The notes under the pieces are model-generated. The model saw nothing but the letters and a program-made list of their open reading frames with translations. It had not been told where the DNA came from and did no database searches. From NCBI GenBank assembly GCA_050110875.1, contig CP188828.1, forward strand, positions 2,418,001 through 2,482,000: a DNA stretch of 64,000 bases. The letters run 5' to 3'. Shown here piece after piece: positions 51,374 through 59,757 of this stretch; positions within the stretch are counted from its first letter, which is position 1; every line of letters starts with the position of its first letter. The position numbers were made by a program, and so were the translations under genes. This DNA comes from Methyloligella sp050110875. Its GTDB lineage: Bacteria > Pseudomonadota > Alphaproteobacteria > Rhizobiales > Methyloligellaceae.

Positions 51374-51927
51374 GCGGTTCCTTCTTTCTGCGGTTTCACC
51401 TTGTGCAGCGTCGCCATGCTTTGGAAGACGCCGTCGCGGAAGACAAGCCGATGCAGCAGGGCCGCACCGATATGAGCCAGGATAACTGCGAAGAACAGCA
51501 TCGCGAGCACAGTGTGAGTCGTGCGCAGCACCGCGAACAGGGTGGGGCTGTGGGGCGCGATGGGCGGCAAGACCCAGGCGCCGTATAGCACCACCGGATA
51601 GTCTCCCGCCGATAGCATCGCCCAGCCGACCAGCGGCACGGCGAACATCAATCCGTAGAGCAAGAGATGCGAGCCGATCGCGGCCGTGCGGATCGGCACC
51701 GGCAGATCGGCCGGCAATGGCGGCGGTGGATTGATCTGGCGATTGATGAGGCGGATGGCTGCGAGGATCAGGATCAGGATGCCAAGCGGCTTATGGATGG
51801 AAACCAGCCAGTGGTAGTCGCTCAAGGAAGCGACCATACCGATACCGACGAAAAGCATCGTCAGGATCATGGCGGCCATCAGCCAGTGAAAGACGCGGGA
51901 GAGGGCCGGAAAGGTCTCGGTGATCAT
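51370..51927 (-). CDS. Cytochrome b561-family protein
   Basis: A 185-residue four-helix diheme cytochrome. Histidines expected as heme ligands occur in SRVFHWLMAAMIL, WLVSIHKPLG, IGSHLLLYGLMF and ILAHIGAALLHR. Members oxidise quinol or pass electrons across the inner membrane. It overlaps the peroxidase stop (4 bp) and the arsC start (4 bp). Pairing with a SrpA-like peroxidase suggests that it delivers electrons for periplasmic peroxide reduction; that is inference from context. Confidence 0.9.
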   Translation of the reverse strand: MITETFPALSRVFHWLMAAMILTMLFVGIGMVASLSDYHWLVSIHKPLGILILILAAIRLINRQINPPPPLPADLPVPIRTAAIGSHLLLYGLMFAVPLVGWAMLSAGDYPVVLYGAWVLPPIAPHSPTLFAVLRTTHTVLAMLFFAVILAHIGAALLHRLVFRDGVFQSMATLHKVKPQKEGTA

Positions 51928-53054
51928 TGTTCGTCCCTCCCGCTTCCTGCGAGCTGTACGGCGCTCGGCTCCTTCTTCTCGCCTTCGCGCTTGCGGAAGG
52001 AGACCGCGTAGGCGGCGGACCGGGCACTCAGGATCGGATCGTCGGACGGCGCGATCCCGTCCGGCAGAACCAGCGGATCGAAATTGATATCCCGGCAGGG
52101 GCCGTGCTCCTCGTCCTCGACGCCGGTAAGGGTGAGGGTGCCGAGCGTCACGCTCTGCCGATCGTTCGGCCAGGGGATCGTGGGATCCTTCGTCGGATCG
52201 CCCGGCTCACCAACCGTGGCCACGAGCAGCCAGCGCAACGGCCCGGCCTCAAGCTCCTCGGCAACCGTGTCGAAGAGATAGTTCTCGCCGCTTTCCTGGA
52301 CAGCGCTGGGCTCGGGCGGATCGATAGGCCGGACAGACCAGCGCACTGGTGTCCTCGTGCCGTCGGCGGCGACGAATTGGAAGGCGTTGAGAGCGTTATA
52401 GGTGGCGTCGGCAAAGCCTGCGGACATCGCTCGGGCCTTGATCAATTTCATCGCCGTGGCGGTTTCCGGATGCGTCTGGAGAAAAGCCTGCATCTGTTCG
52501 GGATCGGGCTTGCCCGTTGCAGGATCGGGATGCGACGCGGCCATGAGCTCGTAGAAGCCTTGGGCGTTCTTCACCGGAAAGACGGGGATATCGTTCATCC
52601 CCGTGCGCCAGACCTCACCGTGCGGAAGCGTGAAGTTGAGGGCCAGGCTGCGCACGGCTGAGGGGCTGTCGGAGATGAAAGGGTTGCCGCCCGCCAGCGC
52701 GAAGCGGCCGAAGACGGGAACGCGGGTATCGGGCTTGAACAGCGATGCCCTGGAGAACGCGGCTCCGTCGCCGCTCGCTTCGAAGACTCCGCTGACGCAG
52801 ACGCCTTTGGCGTGGTTACGGCGGAAGCCGGAATGGACGCCGTTATAGGCTTCGAAGCGATCGACGATTTTTTCCGGCGTGAGCCGTTGCGGCGAAAACC
52901 AGCCAGCAGTGGCTGCGAACGCACCGAGGAGAGCCAGGAGAACGGCACCGATGACGGCAAGACGGGGAAGATTGGCGGGACGAAGGAGGGTGGAAAGCCC
53001 ATAGGGGTTGCCGCCCTTTCGAGGCGAGTGCTCAGACGTTTTGGGATCGGTCAT
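51924..53054 (-). CDS. srpA: Catalase-related peroxidase (SrpA-like), membrane-anchored
   Basis: A 376-residue small catalase-fold protein. A transmembrane helix (about 32-55) is followed by the catalase core: the distal His in SGFRRNHAKGVCVSG, FSRASLF, PVFGRFALAGGNPF, and YNALNAFQFVAADGTRTPVRW. Such shortened catalases without the large C-terminal domain mostly act as peroxidases, here probably in the periplasm. ATG 53054 is used; an ATG at 53066 is possible. It overlaps the cytochrome b561 gene by four bases. The 99-bp gap to acr3 upstream could hold its own promoter, but none is obvious. Confidence 0.88.
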   Translation of the reverse strand: MTDPKTSEHSPRKGGNPYGLSTLLRPANLPRLAVIGAVLLALLGAFAATAGWFSPQRLTPEKIVDRFEAYNGVHSGFRRNHAKGVCVSGVFEASGDGAAFSRASLFKPDTRVPVFGRFALAGGNPFISDSPSAVRSLALNFTLPHGEVWRTGMNDIPVFPVKNAQGFYELMAASHPDPATGKPDPEQMQAFLQTHPETATAMKLIKARAMSAGFADATYNALNAFQFVAADGTRTPVRWSVRPIDPPEPSAVQESGENYLFDTVAEELEAGPLRWLLVATVGEPGDPTKDPTIPWPNDRQSVTLGTLTLTGVEDEEHGPCRDINFDPLVLPDGIAPSDDPILSARSAAYAVSFRKREGEKKEPSAVQLAGSGRDEQ

Positions 53055-53153
53055 GGGAGTCCCCATTCGATTGACGGTCCCGGCTAAGTAAGTCCCTGGC
53101 CGACTCTTTTCGACGACACGGGCGATGACATTTTCGCGAGGCGGTGCGGCGAA

Positions 53154-54209
53154 TTAGCTTGGCTGTTCTGCCGTGGCGTGCCGCGCAGCGCCGCGCTCGT
53201 ACCAGCCCTTCGAGCGGTTGACGATGGCGACGACGCTCAGCATGACCGGCACCTCGATCAGCACACCCACAACGGTAGCAAGCGCGGCGCCGGATTCGAT
53301 GCCGAACAGGCTGATGGCGGCGGCGACGGCCAGCTCGAAGAAGTTGGAGGCGCCGATGAGGGCGGAGGGCGCCGCCACGCAGTGCTGCTCGCCGGTGAGG
53401 CGGTTCAGCAGATAGGCGAGGCCCGAATTGAAATAGACCTGGATCAGGATCGGCACCGCGAGAAGCCCGATGACGTAAGGCTGGGCCAGGATCTGCTCGC
53501 CCTGGAAAGCGAAGAGCAGGACAAGGGTGGCGAGGAGCGCCGTCAACGCGACAGGCTGGATGCGGTCCAGAAGCTTGGCGAGGGCCTCTTCTCCGCCATG
53601 GCTGAGCACACGCCCGCGAATGATCTGAGCCGCGACGACCGGCACGACGATGTAGAGCCCGACGGAGAGCAGCAGCGTCTCCCATGGAACGGTGATGGCC
53701 GAAAGCCCCAGAAGCAGCCCGACGATGGGCGCGAAGGCGAAGACCATGATGGTGTCGTTGAGCGCCACTTGGGTGAGGGTGAAATGCGGCTCGCCCTTCG
53801 TCAGATGGGACCAGACGAAGACCATGGCGGTGCAGGGTGCCGCGGCCAGGATGATGAGACCGGCTATGTAGCTGTCGATTTGCGCGGCCGGCAGAAGGTC
53901 GCGGAAGAGATAGCCGATGAAGAACCAGGCGAGCGCAGCCATGGTGAACGGCTTGACCGCCCAGTTGATGAAGAGGGTGACGCCGATGCCGCGCCAGTGT
54001 TCCTTGACCTTTGAAAGCGCCGTGAAGTCGATCTTCAGCAGCATGGGCACGATCATCAGCCAGATGAGCACCGCCACCGGCAGATTGACATTGGCGATCT
54101 CGGCCGCGCCGAGCGCCTGAAAGATGCCGGGGAAGAGGTGGCCGAGAGCGATGCCGGCAACGATGCAGAGGGCGACCCAAAGGGTCAGCCAGCGTTCGAA
54201 CAGCGTCAT
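53154..54209 (-). CDS. arsB: Arsenite efflux carrier Acr3
   Basis: Acr3 exports arsenite across the inner membrane using the proton-motive force. The 351-residue protein has ten helices and the family marks NLPVAVLIWLMIVPMLLKIDF, FINWAVKPFTMA, the functional cysteine in ILAAAPCTAMVFVWS, and GEPHFTLTQVALNDTIMVF. It belongs to the Acr3 (BASS-fold) type rather than the E. coli ArsB type. It is 37 bp after the LMW-PTP-type arsC. Confidence 0.95.
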   Translation of the reverse strand: MTLFERWLTLWVALCIVAGIALGHLFPGIFQALGAAEIANVNLPVAVLIWLMIVPMLLKIDFTALSKVKEHWRGIGVTLFINWAVKPFTMAALAWFFIGYLFRDLLPAAQIDSYIAGLIILAAAPCTAMVFVWSHLTKGEPHFTLTQVALNDTIMVFAFAPIVGLLLGLSAITVPWETLLLSVGLYIVVPVVAAQIIRGRVLSHGGEEALAKLLDRIQPVALTALLATLVLLFAFQGEQILAQPYVIGLLAVPILIQVYFNSGLAYLLNRLTGEQHCVAAPSALIGASNFFELAVAAAISLFGIESGAALATVVGVLIEVPVMLSVVAIVNRSKGWYERGAARHATAEQPS

Positions 54210-54246
54210 GGTGGTAGCTCTTTCGCGCTAGATTTGGAGCTGGCGG

Positions 54247-54771
54247 CTAAGCGCTTTCACGCCGGGTGGTGCTGCCCTCGGTCTCGCCGATCTCGCGCAA
54301 GCGGTTGCCCAGGGCGACGGTGTCGAGACTCTTCAGCGGCAGCGCGGTGAAGATGGTGATGCGATTGCGCAGGTAGCGCAGCGCCGTGACGAAGGCGGCC
54401 TCTTTCTCGAATTCAGCGCCCTCGAAGGCGGCCGGATCCTCGATCCCCCAATGGGCGGTCATGGGTTGGCCGGGCCAGGCGGGACAGGCTTCGCCGGCGG
54501 CGTTGTCGCAAACGGTGAAGACGAAATCCATTTCCGGCGCATCCGGCCCGCCGAACTCTTCCCAGCTCTTCGGGTGGAGGCCTTCGGTCGGGTAGTTGAA
54601 GCTCTGCAGCACCTTCAGCGCCAGCGGATTGACTTCCGGCTTGGGGTGGCTGCCGGCCGAAAACGCCCGGAAGCGGCCATAGCCCTCGCGCTTCAGGATG
54701 CTCTCCGCAATGATGGAGCGGGCCGAGTTACCGGTGCAGAGAAAGAGAACGTTGTAGGGGCGGGCGGTCAT
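54247..54771 (-). CDS. arsC: Arsenate reductase, thioredoxin/LMW-phosphatase type
   Basis: The 174-residue protein has the low-molecular-weight phosphatase P-loop VLFLCTGNSARS (Cys-x5-Arg) and the redox cysteines of this ArsC type in TVCDNAAGEACPAWPG, with WGIEDPAAFEG after them. It reduces arsenate to arsenite through a thioredoxin- or mycothiol-like relay. Its ATG overlaps the arsR stop by one base (TGATG), so the two are translationally coupled. Together with the glutaredoxin-type enzyme downstream, the operon holds two arsenate reductases of independent origin. Confidence 0.94.
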   Translation of the reverse strand: MTARPYNVLFLCTGNSARSIIAESILKREGYGRFRAFSAGSHPKPEVNPLALKVLQSFNYPTEGLHPKSWEEFGGPDAPEMDFVFTVCDNAAGEACPAWPGQPMTAHWGIEDPAAFEGAEFEKEAAFVTALRYLRNRITIFTALPLKSLDTVALGNRLREIGETEGSTTRRESA

Positions 54772-55133
54772 CACTGTTTCCTCGATTGGGGCCGGCCAGT
54801 TCCGCAGCAGGACTGCAGATCGGCGATCAGGGGCGCGCAGATCTCTTCGCGGCCGCCGCAGCAATCCTTCAGCAGGTAGCCGGCCAGGGTCTGAACGGTC
54901 TCAAGCTTCGCGCGGTAAATAATCGAACGGCTCTTCCGCTCCGCTTCGACGAGATCGGCGCGGGTGAGATTGGCCAAATGGGTCGACATGGTGTTGTGGG
55001 GCACGTTCATCGCACGCGCGATCTCGCCCGCCGGAAGACCATCCGGTGCGTGCCGCACGAGCAGCCGGAAGGCTTCGAGGCGGGTCTCTTGTGCGAGGCT
55101 GGCGAAAATCTCAATGGCGTCGTTTGTGTCCAT
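54771..55133 (-). CDS. arsR: ArsR/SmtB-family arsenic-responsive repressor
   Basis: A 120-residue winged-helix repressor: ETRLEAFRLLVRHAPDGLPAGEIARAMNVPHNTMSTHLANL contains the DNA-recognition helix. The ELCVCDL metal motif of plasmid R773 ArsR is absent. Instead cysteines cluster at the C-terminus (Cys91, Cys92, Cys99, and Cys109-110), like the CC-x5-C site of Acidithiobacillus ArsR, so arsenite is likely sensed there. The ATG lies one base from the operator palindrome, and the -10 region overlaps that operator; the mRNA would start at or next to the ATG. Confidence 0.94.
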   Translation of the reverse strand: MDTNDAIEIFASLAQETRLEAFRLLVRHAPDGLPAGEIARAMNVPHNTMSTHLANLTRADLVEAERKSRSIIYRAKLETVQTLAGYLLKDCCGGREEICAPLIADLQSCCGTGRPQSRKQ

Positions 55134-55134
55134 A

Positions 55135-55169
55135 TGTCGAGACTACTCGACACACGGACACTTGGTCAA
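55135..55169 (-). promoter_or_regulatory. ars operon promoter with overlapping ArsR operator
   Basis: On the reverse strand TTGACC (55169-55164), 18 bases, then TAGTCT (55145-55140). A perfect inverted repeat TGTCGAG-ACTA-CTCGACA occupies 55135-55152, covering the -10 element. Binding of ArsR there would block polymerase. The predicted transcript start is about 55133, the A of the arsR ATG. Confidence 0.7.
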
Positions 55170-55232
55170 GAGATCCGTACAGCGACGCTCATCGAAAGCC
55201 GTTTGCGGCGAGACGTGGCGCGATGGACCGGC

Positions 55233-56447
55233 TCAGACCTCGGCGGGGATGGCGAAGAGCACCACCAAAACGCCGATTATTACGCCGAGCGTGAACAGGG
55301 CCGCCCGCCAGCGATGGCCGTTGCGCCAAGCGGCCAGAGCAGCCTGGAGAGATTGCAGGGCGTAATAGGCGACGAAGATTTTCGAGGCATAGACGATAAT
55401 CTCGTAGATATCGGCGATCCAGGTGATGGCGATGGCGGCGAGCGCCGTGAGCAGATTGCCAAACTCGACGCTGAGCCGCTTCTTGCTGGTTTCTGCGACG
55501 AGACCGCCGGCCCCGTTCGTGTCGGCGACGGCAGCGGAAAACTGGGAGGCCAGCGCAACGACGATGAGCATGGGACCGACGGTGGCGCCGAGGGGGGCGA
55601 GCATGTCGATGATCGCCGTTTCGCCGCCCTCCTTCGGCAGATCGCCGGTGAAATAGCGAGTCACCAGCAGGATGAAGCCGATATAGATGCCCGTGGCGAT
55701 CCATTGCGCCCAGCGCATGGTCTTCACCCGCGTGGTGGGATCGTAGGCCGCGCCGAGATAGCGGGAGGTCTCGAAGCCCTGCACCAACACGATGAGACCG
55801 AGCAGAACCTCGATCTCCTCGAGCCCCCGCGGATGGCTCGGCGTTCCCCAGGCGAAGCTGCCATCCATGAGGGCGACGATGCTGGCGAGGATCAACGCGG
55901 CGAACAGCCCGCCGATGACCGAGAGCTTCAGCCCGACGGCGCCGAGCTCAAGATGCTCCAGAGAGCGCAAACCGCCACGCAAGCCAATGAGGCCGATGGT
56001 TCCGATGACGGCGGTGGCGCCGATGCGGATCCAAAATCGAGCGGTGATGTCGTCCAACCTGAGGCCAAAGGCGGCGAAGAGATTGAGGTAGTAGGCGACG
56101 GAGACGAAATAGGCGAGCAGCAATGCGAGGTCGGCCGCCCGCTCGATCAAGCCGACGGGCCATGGCGCATCGCCCTTTTCGAGCGCAGGCTCGATATGGA
56201 CGATATTGTAGCGGATGGCGGTGCCGAAGAAATATGCGATGGCGCAGAGGCCGGCCATGGCGGCCCAGGCGAGATCGCCGGCGGCATGGTCCAGGATCGG
56301 GCCTGCGACGAGGAAGCCGGAGCCGATAATGGAGGCGAGCGGGGTGACGGTCGCTCTCCAGAGCGGCGATTTGAGAAGCCGGGGATGGAAAAACAGGACG
56401 GCAAAGAGGAACGAGGCGCCGAGTAGGGCAATACCGGTCGCCGTCAT
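55233..56447 (-). CDS. APC-superfamily-like membrane transporter
   Basis: A 404-residue protein with 11-12 hydrophobic helices. SIIGSGFLVAGPIL near the N-terminus resembles the unwound helix 1 of amino-acid/polyamine/organocation transporters (GSG), and YFVSVAYYLNLF and a long central VLVQGFETSRYLG (helix 6 region) also fit. The match is moderate and the substrate is unknown. GGAG lies six bases before ATG 56447; ATG 56459 is an alternative. It sits upstream of arsR on the same strand, but the ars promoter lies in the 99-bp gap, so it is a separate unit. Confidence 0.7.
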   Translation of the reverse strand: MTATGIALLGASFLFAVLFFHPRLLKSPLWRATVTPLASIIGSGFLVAGPILDHAAGDLAWAAMAGLCAIAYFFGTAIRYNIVHIEPALEKGDAPWPVGLIERAADLALLLAYFVSVAYYLNLFAAFGLRLDDITARFWIRIGATAVIGTIGLIGLRGGLRSLEHLELGAVGLKLSVIGGLFAALILASIVALMDGSFAWGTPSHPRGLEEIEVLLGLIVLVQGFETSRYLGAAYDPTTRVKTMRWAQWIATGIYIGFILLVTRYFTGDLPKEGGETAIIDMLAPLGATVGPMLIVVALASQFSAAVADTNGAGGLVAETSKKRLSVEFGNLLTALAAIAITWIADIYEIIVYASKIFVAYYALQSLQAALAAWRNGHRWRAALFTLGVIIGVLVVLFAIPAEV

Positions 56448-56562
56448 CGCATGCTCCATCTTCGTCCCAGGAAGGCCTGCCGTTCAATCAACTTCGGCAA
56501 ATAGCGTCAAGCCGGGTTAGTCTGGCCGCGGCAAAGGCAGTGGAGCAAGAAGAGGTCCAGCG

Positions 56563-57156
56563 ATGTGGGATGAGCGATTCCGTCAGCCGGGATATTTTTA
56601 CGGCACGGAGCCGTCGGAGTTTCTGAAGCGGGAAGCGCATCATCTTCGCCCTGGGCGCAAGGCATTGGCGATCGCCGATGGGGAGGGACGCAATTCCGTC
56701 TTCATGGCCGAGAAGGGTATGGAGGTGACCGCCATGGACGGCTCCGCGGTGGCGATCGAGAAGGCCAAGAAACTGGCCGCGGAACGGAACGTGGAGATCG
56801 ATTTCCGCGTCGGCGACATCACCGCATGGGATTGGGAGCCGGAAACCTATGACGTGGTGGCCGGCATCTTCTTTCAGTTCCTGACACCGGACGAGCGCAA
56901 AGACGTTTTCGACGGGCTACGGCGATCCTTGCGAAAAGGCGGGGTCCTGCTGCTGCACGGCTATCGGCCGGATCAGGTGGATTACGGGACGGGCGGGCCA
57001 CCCTATCGGGAGAACATGTACACCGAGACGCTTCTCTGGGAAGAGTTCGCCAGTCTCGAGGTGCTGCGGCTCGAGGCTTACGACAAGGTGATCGAAGAGG
57101 GGCAAGGCCATAACGGCATGTCGGCCCTGATCGATCTCGTGGCGCGGAAGATCTGA
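56563..57156 (+). CDS. Class I SAM-dependent methyltransferase
   Basis: The 197-residue protein has a Rossmann-like methyltransferase fold. Motif I reads ALAIADGEGRNSVFMAEKG (the usual ExGxGxN variant of this branch), motif II VTAMDGSAVAIEKAK, then DITAWDWEPETYDVV and LRKGGVLLLHGYRPDQ. It opens with FYGTEPSEFL, like TehB/YrrT-type small methyltransferases. The acceptor is unknown, perhaps a small molecule or metalloid. Confidence 0.88.
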   Translation: MWDERFRQPGYFYGTEPSEFLKREAHHLRPGRKALAIADGEGRNSVFMAEKGMEVTAMDGSAVAIEKAKKLAAERNVEIDFRVGDITAWDWEPETYDVVAGIFFQFLTPDERKDVFDGLRRSLRKGGVLLLHGYRPDQVDYGTGGPPYRENMYTETLLWEEFASLEVLRLEAYDKVIEEGQGHNGMSALIDLVARKI

Positions 57157-57247
57157 GTGGTTTTCCGTTTCGGCTTATGGATTCTCTTCACGATTAAGCG
57201 GTTAGGCTGAAGCCCCGACGGAGAAGAGCTGTCTTGAGAGGACGAGC

Positions 57248-58282
57248 TTGGCCGATACGACGATTTGGGAATCCAAGTTCCGCACGCGCTGGTGGGACGG
57301 GCTGAAGGAGGCCTCTGCCTGCGCGGCAGCGGCCGGGATCGCCTGGTTCGCAGCGAAACTGCTGTTCGGTCATCCGACGCCGGTTTTCGCCGCGGTGAGC
57401 GCTATCGTCTGTCTTTCGCCCGGCCTTCCGAACCATGTCCGCCAGGCGATCGGCCTGATGACCGGCGTGGCGGTCGGCATCGTGGTCGGCCAAGTCGCGC
57501 TGTTGGCGCCGGACACCTTGCCGGTGCTGCGCATGATGGCAGCGACGTTCCTATCCATTCTGCTCGCCTCGATCTTCGGCGCGCCACCCGTGGTGCCGAT
57601 CCAGGCGGGCGTCTCGGCGGTTCTCGTGCTTTCGATCGGGGCCGAGACAGCCGGCGTGGTGCGGCTCATGGATGTGGTGGTGGGTGCGCTGGCCGGACTG
57701 TTCTTCAGCCAAGTGGTGATGACCCCCGATCCGATCAGGAGCATCAACTGCGTGGCCGAGCGGCTGTTGCGGGACCTGGCCGGCGGCTTGCGCGGCTGCG
57801 CCCAGGCGCTTGCCGAGAACGATGTCGAGGAGGCAAATGTCGCGCTTCATTCCTTGTCGCTCGCCCATGCCGATCTCGTGGGTCTCGGCACCGGCATCAA
57901 GGCGGCGCGCAGCGATGCGCGCTGGTCCGTGCGGGGGCGGATGGCGGCGGTAGAAGTGCAGGAACTCGCGGCGCGCTACGAGCGACACGCCATTCGCCTA
58001 TACGCATCTTCGCTGCTGTTTGCCGAGGCGATGGCAAATGCCATCCGGAAAGGCGCCAAGGATCCGCCGGAGTCCCTGAAGCGGCGTATCCTGCTCATCG
58101 CGAAGAAATGCGATACCCTCGCCGACCGTGGCTCGTTCGGCCCCCAGAGTGCTCTGCACGACCTGCCGCCGCTTGCCGAGATCGTGCCGAAGGACCGGCT
58201 CTGGTCGCCGGTGATCCACCGCCTGGAGTTGATGGAGGAGGCGCTCTCCGCCTTCGGCCGCCCCTCGCCCCTGAGCGAATGA
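57248..58282 (+). CDS. FUSC-family (aromatic acid exporter-like) membrane protein
   Basis: A 344-residue protein with about six N-terminal helices: HPTPVFAAVSAIVCLSPGLPNHVRQAIGLMTGVAVGIVVGQ is the typical ArAE/FUSC pattern. A helical cytoplasmic domain with several coiled-coil-like segments follows. These proteins export aromatic acids or related compounds. The start is TTG 57248 with GAGGA nearby; no ATG gives the full first helix. The eutB start lies 110 bp downstream and the genes could be cotranscribed. Confidence 0.82.
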   Translation: MADTTIWESKFRTRWWDGLKEASACAAAAGIAWFAAKLLFGHPTPVFAAVSAIVCLSPGLPNHVRQAIGLMTGVAVGIVVGQVALLAPDTLPVLRMMAATFLSILLASIFGAPPVVPIQAGVSAVLVLSIGAETAGVVRLMDVVVGALAGLFFSQVVMTPDPIRSINCVAERLLRDLAGGLRGCAQALAENDVEEANVALHSLSLAHADLVGLGTGIKAARSDARWSVRGRMAAVEVQELAARYERHAIRLYASSLLFAEAMANAIRKGAKDPPESLKRRILLIAKKCDTLADRGSFGPQSALHDLPPLAEIVPKDRLWSPVIHRLELMEEALSAFGRPSPLSE

Positions 58283-58392
58283 AGCAGGCAGTTTGCCTAA
58301 AGTGCAGGCTTGAGCTTCGCCGGATTCGTGTTTTCCTATCGGGCAAGCCTCCACTTCAAAGCCTCACCCGCAAAATGCGCAAGGACGGCACC

Positions 58393-59757
58393 ATGGGTCA
58401 GAAAGAGCCACTCAAAACACTCTTCGCCAAAGCCTCGCCGGCGCGCTCGGGCGATTTTCTCGCCGAGGTCGCTGCTTTGAGCCAGGAAGAGCGGGTGCAG
58501 GCGCAGCGCCGGCTCGCCGATACGACGCTGCAGGATATCCTCGACGAACCGCTGATCGATCCAGGGGAGGACGAGGTCTCGGCGCTGATCTACGCGCAAC
58601 ATGACGGGGAAAAGTTCGCCGCGATCTCCAATTGGTCGATCGGCGAGTTCCGCGAATGGCTTCTGTCGGAGGAGGCCACCACCGAGGCGATCTCCGATCT
58701 CAAATGGGCGCTGACGCCGGAGATGGTGGCCGCCGTCTCCAAGATCATGCGCAACCAGGATCTCATCGCAGTGGCCAAGAAGCGCCCGGTGGTGAGCAAG
58801 TTCCGCACGACGGTCGGGCTGCCGGGGCGCTTGTCCGTGCGCATCCAGCCGAACCATCCGACGGACGACCCGAAGGGCGTGGCCGCCTCCATAGTGGACG
58901 GGCTGCAATTCGGCTGCGGCGATGCGGTGATCGGCATCAACCCGGCGACGGACAGCCCCTCCGCCATGCGGCGTCTCCTGGAGTTGATCGAGGCGTTGCG
59001 GCTCAGGCTCGAATGCCCGGTGCAATCCTGCGTGCTGGCCCATGTGACCACGGCGATCGACTGCATGAACCGCGACGCGCCGGTCGATATCGTCTTCCAA
59101 TCCATCGCCGGATCGCAGAAGGCGAATTCATCCTTCGGCATCAATCTCGCCATGCTGAAGGAAGCGCATGAGGCAGCGCTGGCGCTGGACCGGGGCACGG
59201 TCGGCAACAACGTGATGTATTTCGAGACCGGGCAAGGCGCGGCGCTTTCGGCGGATGCCCATCACGGCATCGATCAGCAAACCATCGAGGCGCGGGCCTA
59301 TGCAGTGGCGCGAGAATTCGATCCGCTGCTGGTGAACACGGTCGTCGGCTTCATCGGCCCGGAATATCTCTATGACGGCAAGGAGATCATCCGCGCCGGT
59401 CTGGAGGATCATTTCTGCGGCAAGCTGCTCGGCGTGCCCATGGGGGTGGACGTCTGCTACACGAATCACGCCGAGGCCGATCAGGACGACATGGACAATC
59501 TGCTGACGTTGCTGGGCGTGGCCGGCGTGAACTTCATCATGGGCGTGCCGGGCTCGGACGACATCATGCTGAACTATCAGTCCACCTCCTATCACGATGC
59601 AGCCTATATCCGCGAAGTGCTGGACCTGAAGGCGGCGCCCGAATTCGAGGAATGGATGACGCGGGTCGGGCTGTTCGACGAGACCGGCCACCTGCTGCCG
59701 CAAAGCCACGACGATTCGGCCCGCCTGCTCGGCAAGGCCGATCTGGAGGCGGCTTAA
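58393..59757 (+). CDS. eutB: Ethanolamine ammonia-lyase large subunit EutB
   Basis: EutB, with EutC and adenosylcobalamin, splits ethanolamine to acetaldehyde and ammonia. The 454-residue protein is a complete EutB: DEPLIDPGEDEVSALIYAQHD, RPVVSKFRTTVGLPGRLSVRIQPNHPTDDPKG, GINPATDSPSAMRRLLELI, PVQSCVLAHVTTAI, and MYFETGQGAALSADAHHGIDQQTIEARAYA. GVDVCYTNHAEADQDDMDNLL lies near the end. AAGGA stands seven bases before ATG 58393. The stop is directly followed by the eutC GTG. No microcompartment or EutA genes are in the window, as in the soluble two-gene type used by many soil bacteria for nitrogen and carbon from ethanolamine. Confidence 0.97.
   Translation: MGQKEPLKTLFAKASPARSGDFLAEVAALSQEERVQAQRRLADTTLQDILDEPLIDPGEDEVSALIYAQHDGEKFAAISNWSIGEFREWLLSEEATTEAISDLKWALTPEMVAAVSKIMRNQDLIAVAKKRPVVSKFRTTVGLPGRLSVRIQPNHPTDDPKGVAASIVDGLQFGCGDAVIGINPATDSPSAMRRLLELIEALRLRLECPVQSCVLAHVTTAIDCMNRDAPVDIVFQSIAGSQKANSSFGINLAMLKEAHEAALALDRGTVGNNVMYFETGQGAALSADAHHGIDQQTIEARAYAVAREFDPLLVNTVVGFIGPEYLYDGKEIIRAGLEDHFCGKLLGVPMGVDVCYTNHAEADQDDMDNLLTLLGVAGVNFIMGVPGSDDIMLNYQSTSYHDAAYIREVLDLKAAPEFEEWMTRVGLFDETGHLLPQSHDDSARLLGKADLEAA

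Noticed and set aside
57265..58392. Long upstream extension of the eutB frame through the FUSC gene, giving an 830-residue protein.
   Set aside because: The FUSC gene in the other frame has clear membrane helices, and EutB has its normal length from 58393.
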